From contig JBGUXY010000019.1 of NCBI GenBank assembly GCA_045118335.1, positions 1 through 5,125 on the forward strand: a stretch of DNA of 5,125 nucleotides, read 5' to 3'. Shown here one piece after another: positions 1 through 5,030 of this stretch (position 1 is the first letter of the stretch; each line of letters begins with the position of its first letter). The stretch comes from W1P20-047 sp045118335. GTDB lineage: Bacteria > Actinomycetota > Coriobacteriia > Coriobacteriales > Eggerthellaceae. The notes beneath the pieces were generated by a model. The model had not been told where the DNA came from, ran no database searches, and saw only the letters and a list, made by a program, of their open reading frames with translations. The position numbers were made by a program, and so were the translations under genes.

Positions 1-695
1 TCAGCCCTGTTCACGTAGGTGTAGGTGATAGTTTCCATGGGCACACCACCCGTGACGGAAACCTTATCGCCGTCGATCGCCACCTTGCCTTCATGATACT
101 CTTCTTGTGTGCCATCAGGCTTGACGATGCAGATGATGGCGTTCTCGCTCACGTCGTCGAACATGTTGTAGACAATGCGGCCGTCTGGAAGCGTGCCCTC
201 CCAGTAGAAGATTCGATCAGCCATGATCTGTTCGGTCTCCGTCGTGAACTCGGCTTCGGTTACCGGCTTCATGTCAGCTTCGCCGTAACCTTCGATGTCG
301 ATCTTCAGGGCGCTCAGATCATCGGCGATGCCCACGACGCTGAAAGTGGCAGTATCCTCGTCAGTCACACCGACGATGGTGACCTTGCCATCTTCGGTCA
401 TCGTCATCTTGCCGGAGAAAACCTCGGCTTCGGAGCCGTCGGGATTGGCGATGCTGAGGACGGCATTCTCACCCGTCGCGTCGAACATGTTGTGGACAAC
501 GCGGCCGTCAGAGAGCGTGCCCGCCCAGTAGAGGACTTCCTCGGGAGCCTCTGCTGCGGATTCGCCGGATACCGCGACGTCGCTGGCGGCTTCAGTACTC
601 GCCGCGTCACTCGCCTGCTGGCTGCTGCAAGCGGTCAGGCCGAGCGTCATCGCGAGCGTAGCAGTGAACGCAATTGCCAATAGCTTTGATTTCAT
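1..695 (-). CDS. Surface lipoprotein with a duplicated ~108-residue module (3' end outside window)
   Basis: This gene starts at 695 and is still open at base 1, giving 231 visible residues. The N-terminus has Lys2 and Lys4, a hydrophobic stretch (residues 5-19) and the lipobox LTAC (20-23), so Cys23 should be lipidated by signal peptidase II processing and the protein anchored outside the membrane. Residues 24-53 form an Ala/Ser/Glu-rich linker. Two copies of one module follow: residues 55-109 and 163-217, offset by 108 residues. Both carry YWxGTLxDGRxV, then NMFD, EN(A), PDG and GK. By hand, 23 of the first 42 aligned positions are identical. The start is supported by an AAAGGGGA ribosome site a few bases upstream. 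I do not recognise the family. The acidic, Gly/Asp-turn-rich, beta-strand-like composition suggests an extracellular beta domain, but ligand and role are unknown. The frame is absent from a simple ORF list only because its stop lies outside the window. Confidence 0.9.
   Translation of the reverse strand, partial: MKSKLLAIAFTATLAMTLGLTACSSQQASDAASTEAASDVAVSGESAAEAPEEVLYWAGTLSDGRVVHNMFDATGENAVLSIANPDGSEAEVFSGKMTMTEDGKVTIVGVTDEDTATFSVVGIADDLSALKIDIEGYGEADMKPVTEAEFTTETEQIMADRIFYWEGTLPDGRIVYNMFDDVSENAIICIVKPDGTQEEYHEGKVAIDGDKVSVTGGVPMETITYTYVNRA
45..209 (-). repeat. Module copy 2 of lipoprotein internal duplication
   Basis: Encodes residues 163-217 of the lipoprotein and aligns with copy 1 (369-533). 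After the GK motif the copies need a one-residue gap and diverge. The module probably continues past the left edge, since the matching region after copy 1 extends to about residue 150. Confidence 0.85.
369..533 (-). repeat. Module copy 1 of lipoprotein internal duplication
   Basis: Encodes residues 55-109 of the lipoprotein. The DNA encoding YWxGTLxDGRxVxNMFD matches copy 2 (45-209) closely: I count about 6 mismatches in 52 bases, several of them in third codon positions. The copies are 324 bp (108 codons) apart in the same frame. Confidence 0.85.
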
Positions 696-905
696 CTCTT
701 CCCCTTTCCCAAAGTCGTTCCTCCTCGAAACGCCACCCGTTTCCGTTTTAGCAAGCCTCTCCTTGCACATAAGGCCCCACATCCGGCCGACACCGTTCAT
801 TCGCGAAACTCGCCTGTTCCGCAGACGACGCGCATCTGTTGCAGCCCAGCAAGGAATGGGGCGGTATCACAAAGATAGATGCCAATTTGCATACACTATA
901 TAACA
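696..905 (-). promoter_or_regulatory. Upstream region and leader of the lipoprotein gene
   Basis: There is no gene here. The ribosome site AAAGGGGA lies just before the 695 start. The only AT-rich stretch is about 885-930, containing TTATATAGT and TAATATT on the minus strand, which is where I would place the promoter. No convincing -35/-10 pair with 16-18 bp spacing can be picked, so the promoter position is a guess. If it is right, the untranslated leader is roughly 170-200 bases. Confidence 0.3.
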
Positions 906-927
906 ATTAGCAGAATATTAGCAGAAT
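906..927. repeat. 11-bp perfect tandem duplication (attagcagaat x2)
   Basis: The unit attagcagaat occupies 906-916 and is repeated exactly at 917-927. It lies in the AT-rich island upstream of the lipoprotein gene and overlaps the stop (907-909) of the minus-strand frame that runs in from the right. It could be a simple slippage duplication or two copies of a regulator site. Confidence 0.8.
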
Positions 928-1317
928 CGTAGTAACGCCAAGACGGTCGGCTCTGTTGAGGTTCGCTCGGATTTCATCTTCAGATAGCCTTCCCTGGATA
1001 TCGAGCACTCGCAGACATAGACGACGCCCCGGTTGTTCTGCCCCTATAGGGGTAGTGCGATTGAACCGCATGCCGCATTTCTGCAAAACCTGACCGCAAA
1101 AGTCAGTATCGGCGAGGACTTCGTTGGCAAGAGGGTGTTCGACTCCCTCATGGCGGATTCGTCGGGCAGGTACCAGGATGGCCTGCTTAGGGGCACGGTG
1201 GAGTGGAATCTCCGCAGCGGTTGCGACGCGGGAAATCGCGTTGGCGTCATGTAGGTTTGCCCAGACCAGGCGGCTCATTCGACTAGCAGCGAACTTGTTT
1301 GCCAAGCCTTGCTGCGG
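907..1317 (-). pseudogene. Open minus-strand frame, possibly the decayed 3' part of a gene
   Basis: The minus frame is open for 136 codons, from just after a TGA at 1318-1320 to a TAA at 907-909. The first plausible initiator is TTG at 1305, with no ribosome site in front. Upstream in the same frame, past TGA (1318-1320) and TAA (1330-1332), lies the 39-codon frame starting at 1449, which does have an excellent ribosome site. One reading is a single ~180-codon gene broken by two nonsense mutations. The other is that this is a chance open frame in GC-rich DNA. The residues (Arg/Ala/Leu-rich, no motif I recognise) do not decide it, and overlapping frames on the other strand are about as open. 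No function is proposed. Confidence 0.2.
1041..1052. repeat. 12-bp perfect palindrome CCCCTATAGGGG
   Basis: The two halves CCCCTA and TAGGGG are exact reverse complements with no spacer. This fits a dimeric regulator site, but no promoter or intact gene is obvious beside it, and it could be chance. Confidence 0.5.
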
Positions 1318-1329
1318 TCAGTCGCATCT

Positions 1330-1449
1330 TTAGCATTTGCGATGTCTGCGCCAGATGGCATGTTGCGCCTCGGTATTGCCGCCATTATCACTATTCCGAT
1401 TTCCGATGACCGAGACCACGAGCTTTATTGTCGCGCTCGCTGTGTTCAT
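1330..1449 (-). CDS. Possible 39-residue small protein or leader peptide with perfect Shine-Dalgarno
   Basis: On the minus strand an ATG at 1449 opens a 39-codon frame ending with TAA at 1330-1332. The reason to take it seriously is AAGGAGGTGA at 1457-1466, a full match to the 16S anti-Shine-Dalgarno, 7 bases before the ATG. The product is polar and basic: a short hydrophobic patch (IKLVVSVIG, residues 8-16), an Asn/Gly-rich middle and a basic tail (WRRHRKC). There is no clear signal peptide, and the hydrophobic patch is too short for a normal membrane helix. It may be a genuine small protein, a leader peptide, or the intact start of a gene broken by in-frame stops (the frame reopens to 907). 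A hairpin lies immediately upstream at 1467-1504. I do not recognise it. Confidence 0.35.
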   Translation of the reverse strand: MNTASATIKLVVSVIGNRNSDNGGNTEAQHAIWRRHRKC

Positions 1450-1456
1450 GGGCAAA

Positions 1457-1466
1457 TCACCTCCTT
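1457..1466 (-). promoter_or_regulatory. Perfect ribosome binding site AAGGAGGTGA
   Basis: Ten bases fully complementary to the 3' end of 16S rRNA, at ideal distance (7 bases) from the ATG at 1449. It is the strongest ribosome site in the window, yet it leads only to a 39-codon frame. Confidence 0.5.
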
Positions 1467-1504
1467 CCGTAAGAAGCAGGCGCTGCTGGCACACGGGCTT
1501 ACGG
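1467..1504 (-). other. Nested inverted repeat abutting the ribosome site
   Basis: On the minus strand CCGTAAG (1498-1504) pairs with CTTACGG (1467-1473), and inside it AGCAG (1483-1487) pairs with CTGCT (1475-1479) around a 3-base loop. The outer stem ends directly against the Shine-Dalgarno at 1457-1466, so folding could affect its accessibility. The geometry resembles a cis-regulatory leader, but I recognise no known riboswitch consensus. Confidence 0.4.
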
Positions 1505-1574
1505 CGTCGACCCGAAGCTCGATCCCATCATCGGTGTTCCTGAATCCGAGCATGCCAACTCATTGCGTGAACTG

Positions 1575-1904
1575 TTACGGATGCTCATCATGGTCTGAGT
1601 AAATCTTGCAAAAACTCGGACGGCCGGGGGTTTGCAAGGGTTGGAGAGGCGGAAATGCGAGAATGAAAACCCGATTCAGTTCGCAACCGCCAGGAGATAC
1701 TCCGCGCACGATGCCTTTGAGTCGCGCACCTTCAACGGGGCTGCGTGATATAACCAACTCAGGATGGAAACATTTTCCAGATAACTCCTGGAAAATGCCT
1801 GGATACCAATCGGAGGCTACCTTACGCGATGCGTCGATGATGACCAGGACATCAGCAGCGATATCGACTGCTTCAGCATGAATGAACTCATGACCGATTC
1901 TCAA
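1575..1904 (-). pseudogene. Unassigned minus-strand open frame, possible gene fragment
   Basis: The frame is open from a TGA near 1950 down to a TAA at 1575-1577. The first usable initiator is TTG at 1904 (about 109 residues), and no ribosome site precedes it. The inferred peptide alternates hydrophobic and charged residues plausibly, for example AVDIAADVLVIIDASRK and LKGIVRGVSPGG, which is more protein-like than most shadow frames here. I cannot match it to a family. The absence of an ATG and ribosome site favours a truncated fragment over an active gene, and a chance frame cannot be excluded. Confidence 0.25.
1771..1797. repeat. Perfect 10-bp inverted repeat with 7-base loop
   Basis: CATTTTCCAG (1771-1780) and CTGGAAAATG (1788-1797) are exact reverse complements around ATAACTC. 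No U-tract follows on either strand, so it is not a standard intrinsic terminator. It could be a structural element of an RNA, an operator dyad, or a relic of a mobile element end. Nothing next to it decides between these. Confidence 0.7.
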
Positions 1905-1912
1905 AAGCTTTT
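1903..1912. repeat. 10-bp palindrome AAAAGCTTTT
   Basis: A perfect palindrome, followed by an overlapping TTCGAA (1911-1916). It is short and AT-rich, so chance is likely. It is recorded because it sits at the left border of the AT-rich stretch before the ATPase promoter region. Confidence 0.4.
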
Positions 1913-1977
1913 CGAAGATTGAAAGCGCAATAGCGCGCCCTGTTCAAGCTCATTGATTGTATGATTCCATAAAAATG

Positions 1978-2076
1978 AAAATCTGGTCGCATACAATAGC
2001 GTAAAGATGTCAAATTTAGTCGCACAATATAGCATATGAAGAGTAAAATTGGTCGCAGAGCGGTAAGGCAACCATC
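1978..2076 (+). repeat. Three repeats of 33-bp period upstream of the ATPase gene
   Basis: The core [G/A]GTCGCA occurs at 1985-1991, 2018-2024 and 2051-2057, exactly 33 bp apart each time. Each core is preceded by an A/T block (AAAATCT, CAAATTT, TAAAATT). The first two copies are also followed by A/T then TAGC[G/A]TA. The third copy lacks that tail, so the array is about two and a half units. It occupies the 110 bases before the ATPase start, where its promoter must lie; TACAAT (1992-1997) and TATAGC (2028-2033) inside the units are -10-like. The spacing is about three helical turns, which would place bound proteins on one DNA face. Likely role (inference): an operator for the adjacent gene or a binding array for its product. 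Confidence 0.75.
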
Positions 2077-2088
2077 GAGGAGCACAGC

Positions 2089-3423
2089 ATGGCATTGCAA
2101 CGCACCATAACAACGGAGCTCGAACGCTGGTACGAAGACCCAACGCGTAAGGCCCTGCTGGTAACGGGAGCCCGCCAAGTTGGCAAGACTTTCGCCATCC
2201 GCGCCTTCGCAAAAGAGCATTACGAGACCTTCCTGGAAATCAACTTTATCGAGTCACCGCAGGCAAAGGCGATCTTCGATGGCGAACTCGATGCGAACAC
2301 GCTCATTGCCAACATCACAGCATTTTCGGGAATGCCCCTGACCCCCGGAAAGACCGCGGTGTTCTTCGACGAGATACAGGAGTGTCCGCGCGCAAGGACT
2401 GCCATCAAGTTCCTCGTAGACGATGGCAGGTTCGACTACATAGAATCCGGCTCGCTTCTAGGTGTGCTCTATCGCGACGTGCCCTCCCTCCCCGTTGGAT
2501 ACGAGAACATCGTGAAGATGTACCCCTTGAGCTTGCGCGAGTTTTTCAAAGCCCTGGGCGTTCAGCCTGAAACGCTCGAGCTGCTGGAAGAGTGCTACGC
2601 AAAACGCAGGGAGGTTCCCGACGCCATCCACGAGCGAATGATGCGCATGACGCGCCTTTACCTCGCCAGTGGGGGCATGCCTGCCGCAGTCGACCAGTTG
2701 GTGAAAACCCAGGATCTGGCGCGGGTACTGGCTACGCAGCGCGATATCGTCGACCTATACAGGCAGGATATCTCCCGCTATGCACCCAACAAGCCACATG
2801 TGAAGGCCATATTCGACGCCATGCCGAGTGAGATCGTCGGGACTAACAAGCGATTCACGCTGCGGGACCTCGCCCCTTCGGCGAGGATGGAACGCTATGC
2901 CTCCGATTTCATGTGGCTGGTCGACGCAGGCGTTGCCTTGCCTTGCTACAACGTCCGCGCGCCCCAAATCCCGCTGGCGCTCAACGAACAGCGCAGCCTC
3001 TTCAAGCTGTATCCCTGCGACGTGGGGCTGCTTGGGGCAATGTTGGAACAGCCGGTGCAGTTCGAGCTCGTGCAGGGGGATGCCGGCATTAACAATGGAG
3101 CGTTGCTCGAGACGTTGGTCGCCCAAGAGCTCGTGGCCAACGGATACGATCTGCGCTATTTCGACAAGTCCAAGTACGGTGAGGTCGACTTCATGGTGCC
3201 ACACGGCCCCAAGGCCCTGCCCATCGAGGTGAAATCGGGCTCGGACTACCGCAAGCACAAGGCGCTGAGCAACGTGCTGGACGTGGAAGAGTGGGGCATC
3301 GACGAGGCTTTGGTGTTCTGCCAAGGTAACGTGCAGGAGGAAGGCGCCATCTGCTACATGCCGTGGTACATGCTGATGTTCTGCAAGCGGGGCGAGGGCG
3401 CTCCACTGATGGTTTCCTGGTAA
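2089..3423 (+). CDS. AAA_14/DUF4143-family ATPase with C-terminal PD-(D/E)XK-like domain
   Basis: A complete 444-residue protein with the usual length and architecture of the family. The N-terminal ATPase has Walker A GARQVGKT (27-34), Walker B VFFDEIQ (91-97, D94 and E95) and the typical sensor-like YIESGSLLG (117-125). A middle helical region contains YRQDISRYAP (224-233). The C-terminal DUF4143 part carries a nuclease-like signature: E341 and/or E347, D367 in GEVDF, and E380-V-K382 in PIEVKSG. ATP hydrolysis is strongly predicted; DNA cleavage is only suggested by the fold. Members are widespread, often multicopy accessory genes in bacteria and archaea, and their cellular role is poorly defined. 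There is no signal peptide or membrane helix. The start is supported by GAGGAG six bases before the ATG. It appears monocistronic, with a 33-bp-period repeat array immediately upstream. No truncation is seen and all key residues are present. Confidence 0.93.
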   Translation: MALQRTITTELERWYEDPTRKALLVTGARQVGKTFAIRAFAKEHYETFLEINFIESPQAKAIFDGELDANTLIANITAFSGMPLTPGKTAVFFDEIQECPRARTAIKFLVDDGRFDYIESGSLLGVLYRDVPSLPVGYENIVKMYPLSLREFFKALGVQPETLELLEECYAKRREVPDAIHERMMRMTRLYLASGGMPAAVDQLVKTQDLARVLATQRDIVDLYRQDISRYAPNKPHVKAIFDAMPSEIVGTNKRFTLRDLAPSARMERYASDFMWLVDAGVALPCYNVRAPQIPLALNEQRSLFKLYPCDVGLLGAMLEQPVQFELVQGDAGINNGALLETLVAQELVANGYDLRYFDKSKYGEVDFMVPHGPKALPIEVKSGSDYRKHKALSNVLDVEEWGIDEALVFCQGNVQEEGAICYMPWYMLMFCKRGEGAPLMVSW

Positions 3424-3797
3424 CGCACACGGATCGCGCGGCTGTGATGTAATAGCGACCCAGACCAGCCCGTACGCCGCAGCATAGCTGCTTCCCGCTA
3501 CGATGACGCCACATGGCTCTGCAAGCAGTCACCATTCAACCCAACTCCGAAACTAAGTTGTCGTGCCCGGTAGATGCAGCTTCGCCCAGCCTCGCATCGC
3601 TGCCAAATTCAGACAATCGCAAGTGTGACAGTTTGTACGAATCGCGTATGCTACCATGGGCACGCGCGGACGGGTCCACCTCGAAAGGCGTCATGGCTGC
3701 CGGATCCAAATCCGACTTGGCCATCGGCACCCACTGACCACACCGTTCGCTGCAAGAATGCGCGAGCTTCGGCGCTCTGGCAAAGGAGAAGAATCCC
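3424..3797 (+). other. Non-coding spacer between ATPase and methyltransferase genes
   Basis: These 374 bases hold no credible gene; the short open frames lack ribosome sites. Small perfect stems are visible: GCAGC-ATA-GCTGC (3479-3491), CAACT/AGTTG (3542-3546 with 3556-3560) and CGGAT-CCAA-ATCCG (3701-3714). None is followed by a T-run, so no intrinsic terminator for the ATPase gene can be assigned. A plausible promoter lies at 3625-3652, giving the methyltransferase a leader of roughly 140 bases. I see no cobalamin riboswitch; the leader looks too short for one. Confidence 0.6.
3625..3652 (+). promoter_or_regulatory. Candidate sigma-70-type promoter for the methyltransferase gene
   Basis: GTGACA (3625-3630, five of six to TTGACA) and TATGCT (3647-3652, four of six to TATAAT) are separated by 16 bp. 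Transcription would begin near 3659. This is the best pair in the spacer and supports independent transcription of the downstream gene. Confidence 0.45.
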
Positions 3798-4931
3798 ATG
3801 GACATTGCTGAGATAAAGAAGCACATAGCCACGTACAAGCCCGCCATGTCTGATGCGCAGAGGGCTCAAGCTTATGCATCCGGAGAGGAAGTCGACCACA
3901 TCCCCTTCGGGTTGCTCGGCTCCGACGAGGCTTTCGCGACCATGTATGGCTTCACGATGACCCAATGGCGCGAAGACGTGCATGCGGTGATAGAGGTCCT
4001 GGAGCGCCGACGCGAGGAATACGGCAATACCGGTCTTGGCGTGGGGCTCTCGTTGCGCACCGTGGGCAACGCCTTGGGCGCGACGCTGGTCTACCCCGAA
4101 ATGGGATTCGACCGCATGGTTCGGCCTGCTCTGGAATCCACGTCCGAGCTCGGCAAGATCATCGACAACGATCCGTTCACCAACCCGGTGTACCTTGCCC
4201 TGCTGGAGCAAGCACATGCTCTGAAGGACGCTTTCCCCGAATGGGGCATCGGCACATCGGTTGCCGGCCCATTCACGGTGGCCTCCAACATCGTACCCAT
4301 CGAGCAGCTGTTGAAGGATTCCCGCAGAAAGCCAGATGTGGTGCGCGAGATACTCGACCTTGCCGTCTACCATTCGGTTTCGTGGGCCCAGATGTTCGCG
4401 CGGGAGTTCGGCAACGCTCCAAGCATGATTGCCGATCCCGTGAGCTGCGCAGACATCCTCGGTGTCAAGCAATACCGCGAACTGAGCCGCCCCGCCCAGG
4501 AAAAGCTCATCATCGGCCTGACGGAAGCACTCGGCAGCAAGCCCGGCTTGCACATTTGCGGGAAAACCAGTCCCCTGTGGGAAGAGATGCACGATTTGCC
4601 CATAGCCTTCTTCAGCGTGGACAACTGCGAAGACCTTGGCAATGCGCGGGAGCGCATGGGTTCCCTGTATCCCCTGGTCGGCAACGTCGCGCCTATCGAC
4701 ACGATGCTCAACGGAACCGTGGACGACGTGATCGACGCCTGCGTGCAAAGCCTACGGCAGGGAGCAGAGAGCCCCTGCGGATACAAGCTGAACACAGGTT
4801 GCCAGGTTCCCATAGGAACGCCGCGAGAGAACATGGAGGCTTTCATGTACGCAGCGCACGTCTTCGGAGCCGGAGCCCAGAAAGGCAAGCTACCCCACGG
4901 GCTGAGTCATCTAGGGTGCGCAAGCGTGTGA
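3798..4931 (+). CDS. URO-D superfamily corrinoid-dependent methyltransferase (MtaA/CmuA-like)
   Basis: A complete 377-residue cytoplasmic TIM-barrel protein of the uroporphyrinogen decarboxylase superfamily. It is not HemE, because the conserved N-terminal Arg/Gln substrate motif (QAGRY type) is absent. Family landmarks are VDHIPFGLLG (32-41), AGPFT (156-160), IADPVSCADIL (211-221), GLHICGKT (250-257), VGNVAPIDTML (294-304) and LNTGCQVPIGTPREN (331-345). His252, Cys254 and Cys335 match the H-x-C...C zinc site that activates the thiol acceptor in MtaA-type enzymes, so it is probably a zinc methyltransferase moving a methyl group from a methylated corrinoid protein to a thiol or folate acceptor. 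The acceptor and primary substrate cannot be read from sequence. No corrinoid-binding domain or neighbouring corrinoid protein, MtaB-like enzyme or activase is visible. AAAGGAG nine bases before the ATG supports the start. O-demethylation or methylamine/methanol metabolism are possible contexts. Confidence 0.9.
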   Translation: MDIAEIKKHIATYKPAMSDAQRAQAYASGEEVDHIPFGLLGSDEAFATMYGFTMTQWREDVHAVIEVLERRREEYGNTGLGVGLSLRTVGNALGATLVYPEMGFDRMVRPALESTSELGKIIDNDPFTNPVYLALLEQAHALKDAFPEWGIGTSVAGPFTVASNIVPIEQLLKDSRRKPDVVREILDLAVYHSVSWAQMFAREFGNAPSMIADPVSCADILGVKQYRELSRPAQEKLIIGLTEALGSKPGLHICGKTSPLWEEMHDLPIAFFSVDNCEDLGNARERMGSLYPLVGNVAPIDTMLNGTVDDVIDACVQSLRQGAESPCGYKLNTGCQVPIGTPRENMEAFMYAAHVFGAGAQKGKLPHGLSHLGCASV

Positions 4932-4959
4932 TCCCTGGCGATTCCCAAGCAATCCACGA

Positions 4960-4989
4960 GCAAACCGCCTGCGCCATCGCGAGTGGGAA
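4960..4989. repeat. 30-bp direct repeat, copy 1
   Basis: This copy starts 29 bases after the methyltransferase stop. It matches copy 2 (5001-5030) at 29 of 30 positions; the single difference is A4964 versus C5005. The core contains CCGCCTGCGCCATCGCGAG, with the palindrome TCGCGA inside. The copies are 41 bp apart (11-bp spacer). The 41-bp period is not a multiple of three, so this is not a protein repeat. Confidence 0.9.
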
Positions 4990-5000
4990 ACATGCGATCT

Positions 5001-5030
5001 GCAACCCGCCTGCGCCATCGCGAGTGGGAA
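5001..5030. repeat. 30-bp direct repeat, copy 2
   Basis: The second copy of the element at 4960-4989. The flanking bases differ on both sides, so the repeat ends are sharp. Two copies with an 11-bp spacer do not fit a CRISPR array. Confidence 0.9.

Larger units (their letters stand above)
1450..2088. other. Stretch without an intact gene, probably decayed or non-coding
   Basis: No frame here has a good ribosome site, a sensible start and a recognisable product. Two stretches look somewhat protein-like: a minus frame at 1575-1904 (listed separately) and a plus frame at about 1480-1600, which contains PKLDPIIGVPES and then LRELLRMLIM before a TGA. These lie in different frames and strands, as expected of broken gene remnants. 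Composition turns clearly AT-rich from about 1950 to 2060, ahead of the ATPase gene. Confidence 0.5.

Noticed and set aside
93..683. 196-codon plus-strand frame over the lipoprotein gene
   Set aside because: The minus-strand frame has a lipobox signal peptide, a ribosome site and an internal module repeat. The plus frame only mirrors these, including the mirrored duplication.
1125..1165. tRNA T-arm resembling GTTCGACTCCC
   Set aside because: Bases around TTCGACT do not form a 5-bp T-stem with a 7-base loop, and no acceptor or anticodon arms fit around it. Only a GAGGG/CCCTC hairpin is possible.
1457..1466. Plus-strand TCACCTCCTT read as a 16S rRNA 3' end remnant
   Set aside because: Only the anti-Shine-Dalgarno core matches and the flanks do not resemble 16S rRNA. 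A Shine-Dalgarno for the minus-strand ATG explains it better.
1978..2076. CRISPR array
   Set aside because: The period is 33 bp in total with only about 13 well-conserved bases per unit, so there is no room for normal repeats plus spacers, and no cas genes are present.
1888..2220. Overlapping minus-strand frames across the ATPase start and its upstream repeats
   Set aside because: They cover the well-supported ATPase start and the repeat array, lack ribosome sites, and encode different unrelated peptides in adjacent frames.
2755..3324. 189-codon minus-strand frame opposite the ATPase gene
   Set aside because: It is antisense to the conserved C-terminal half of the ATPase and has no domain signature; it is a shadow of GC-rich third positions.
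3659..3797. Cobalamin riboswitch in the methyltransferase leader
   Set aside because: The leader is about 140 bases and I found no B12-box-like consensus in it.
3651..4748. Long open frame (365 codons) on the minus strand opposite the methyltransferase gene
   Set aside because: It lies antisense to a gene with clear family motifs, lacks a credible ribosome site, and its His/Val-rich peptide is the usual antisense image of a GC-rich coding frame.
4960..5030. CRISPR array made of the 30-bp repeats
   Set aside because: There are only two copies, an 11-bp spacer is too short, and no cas genes are nearby.
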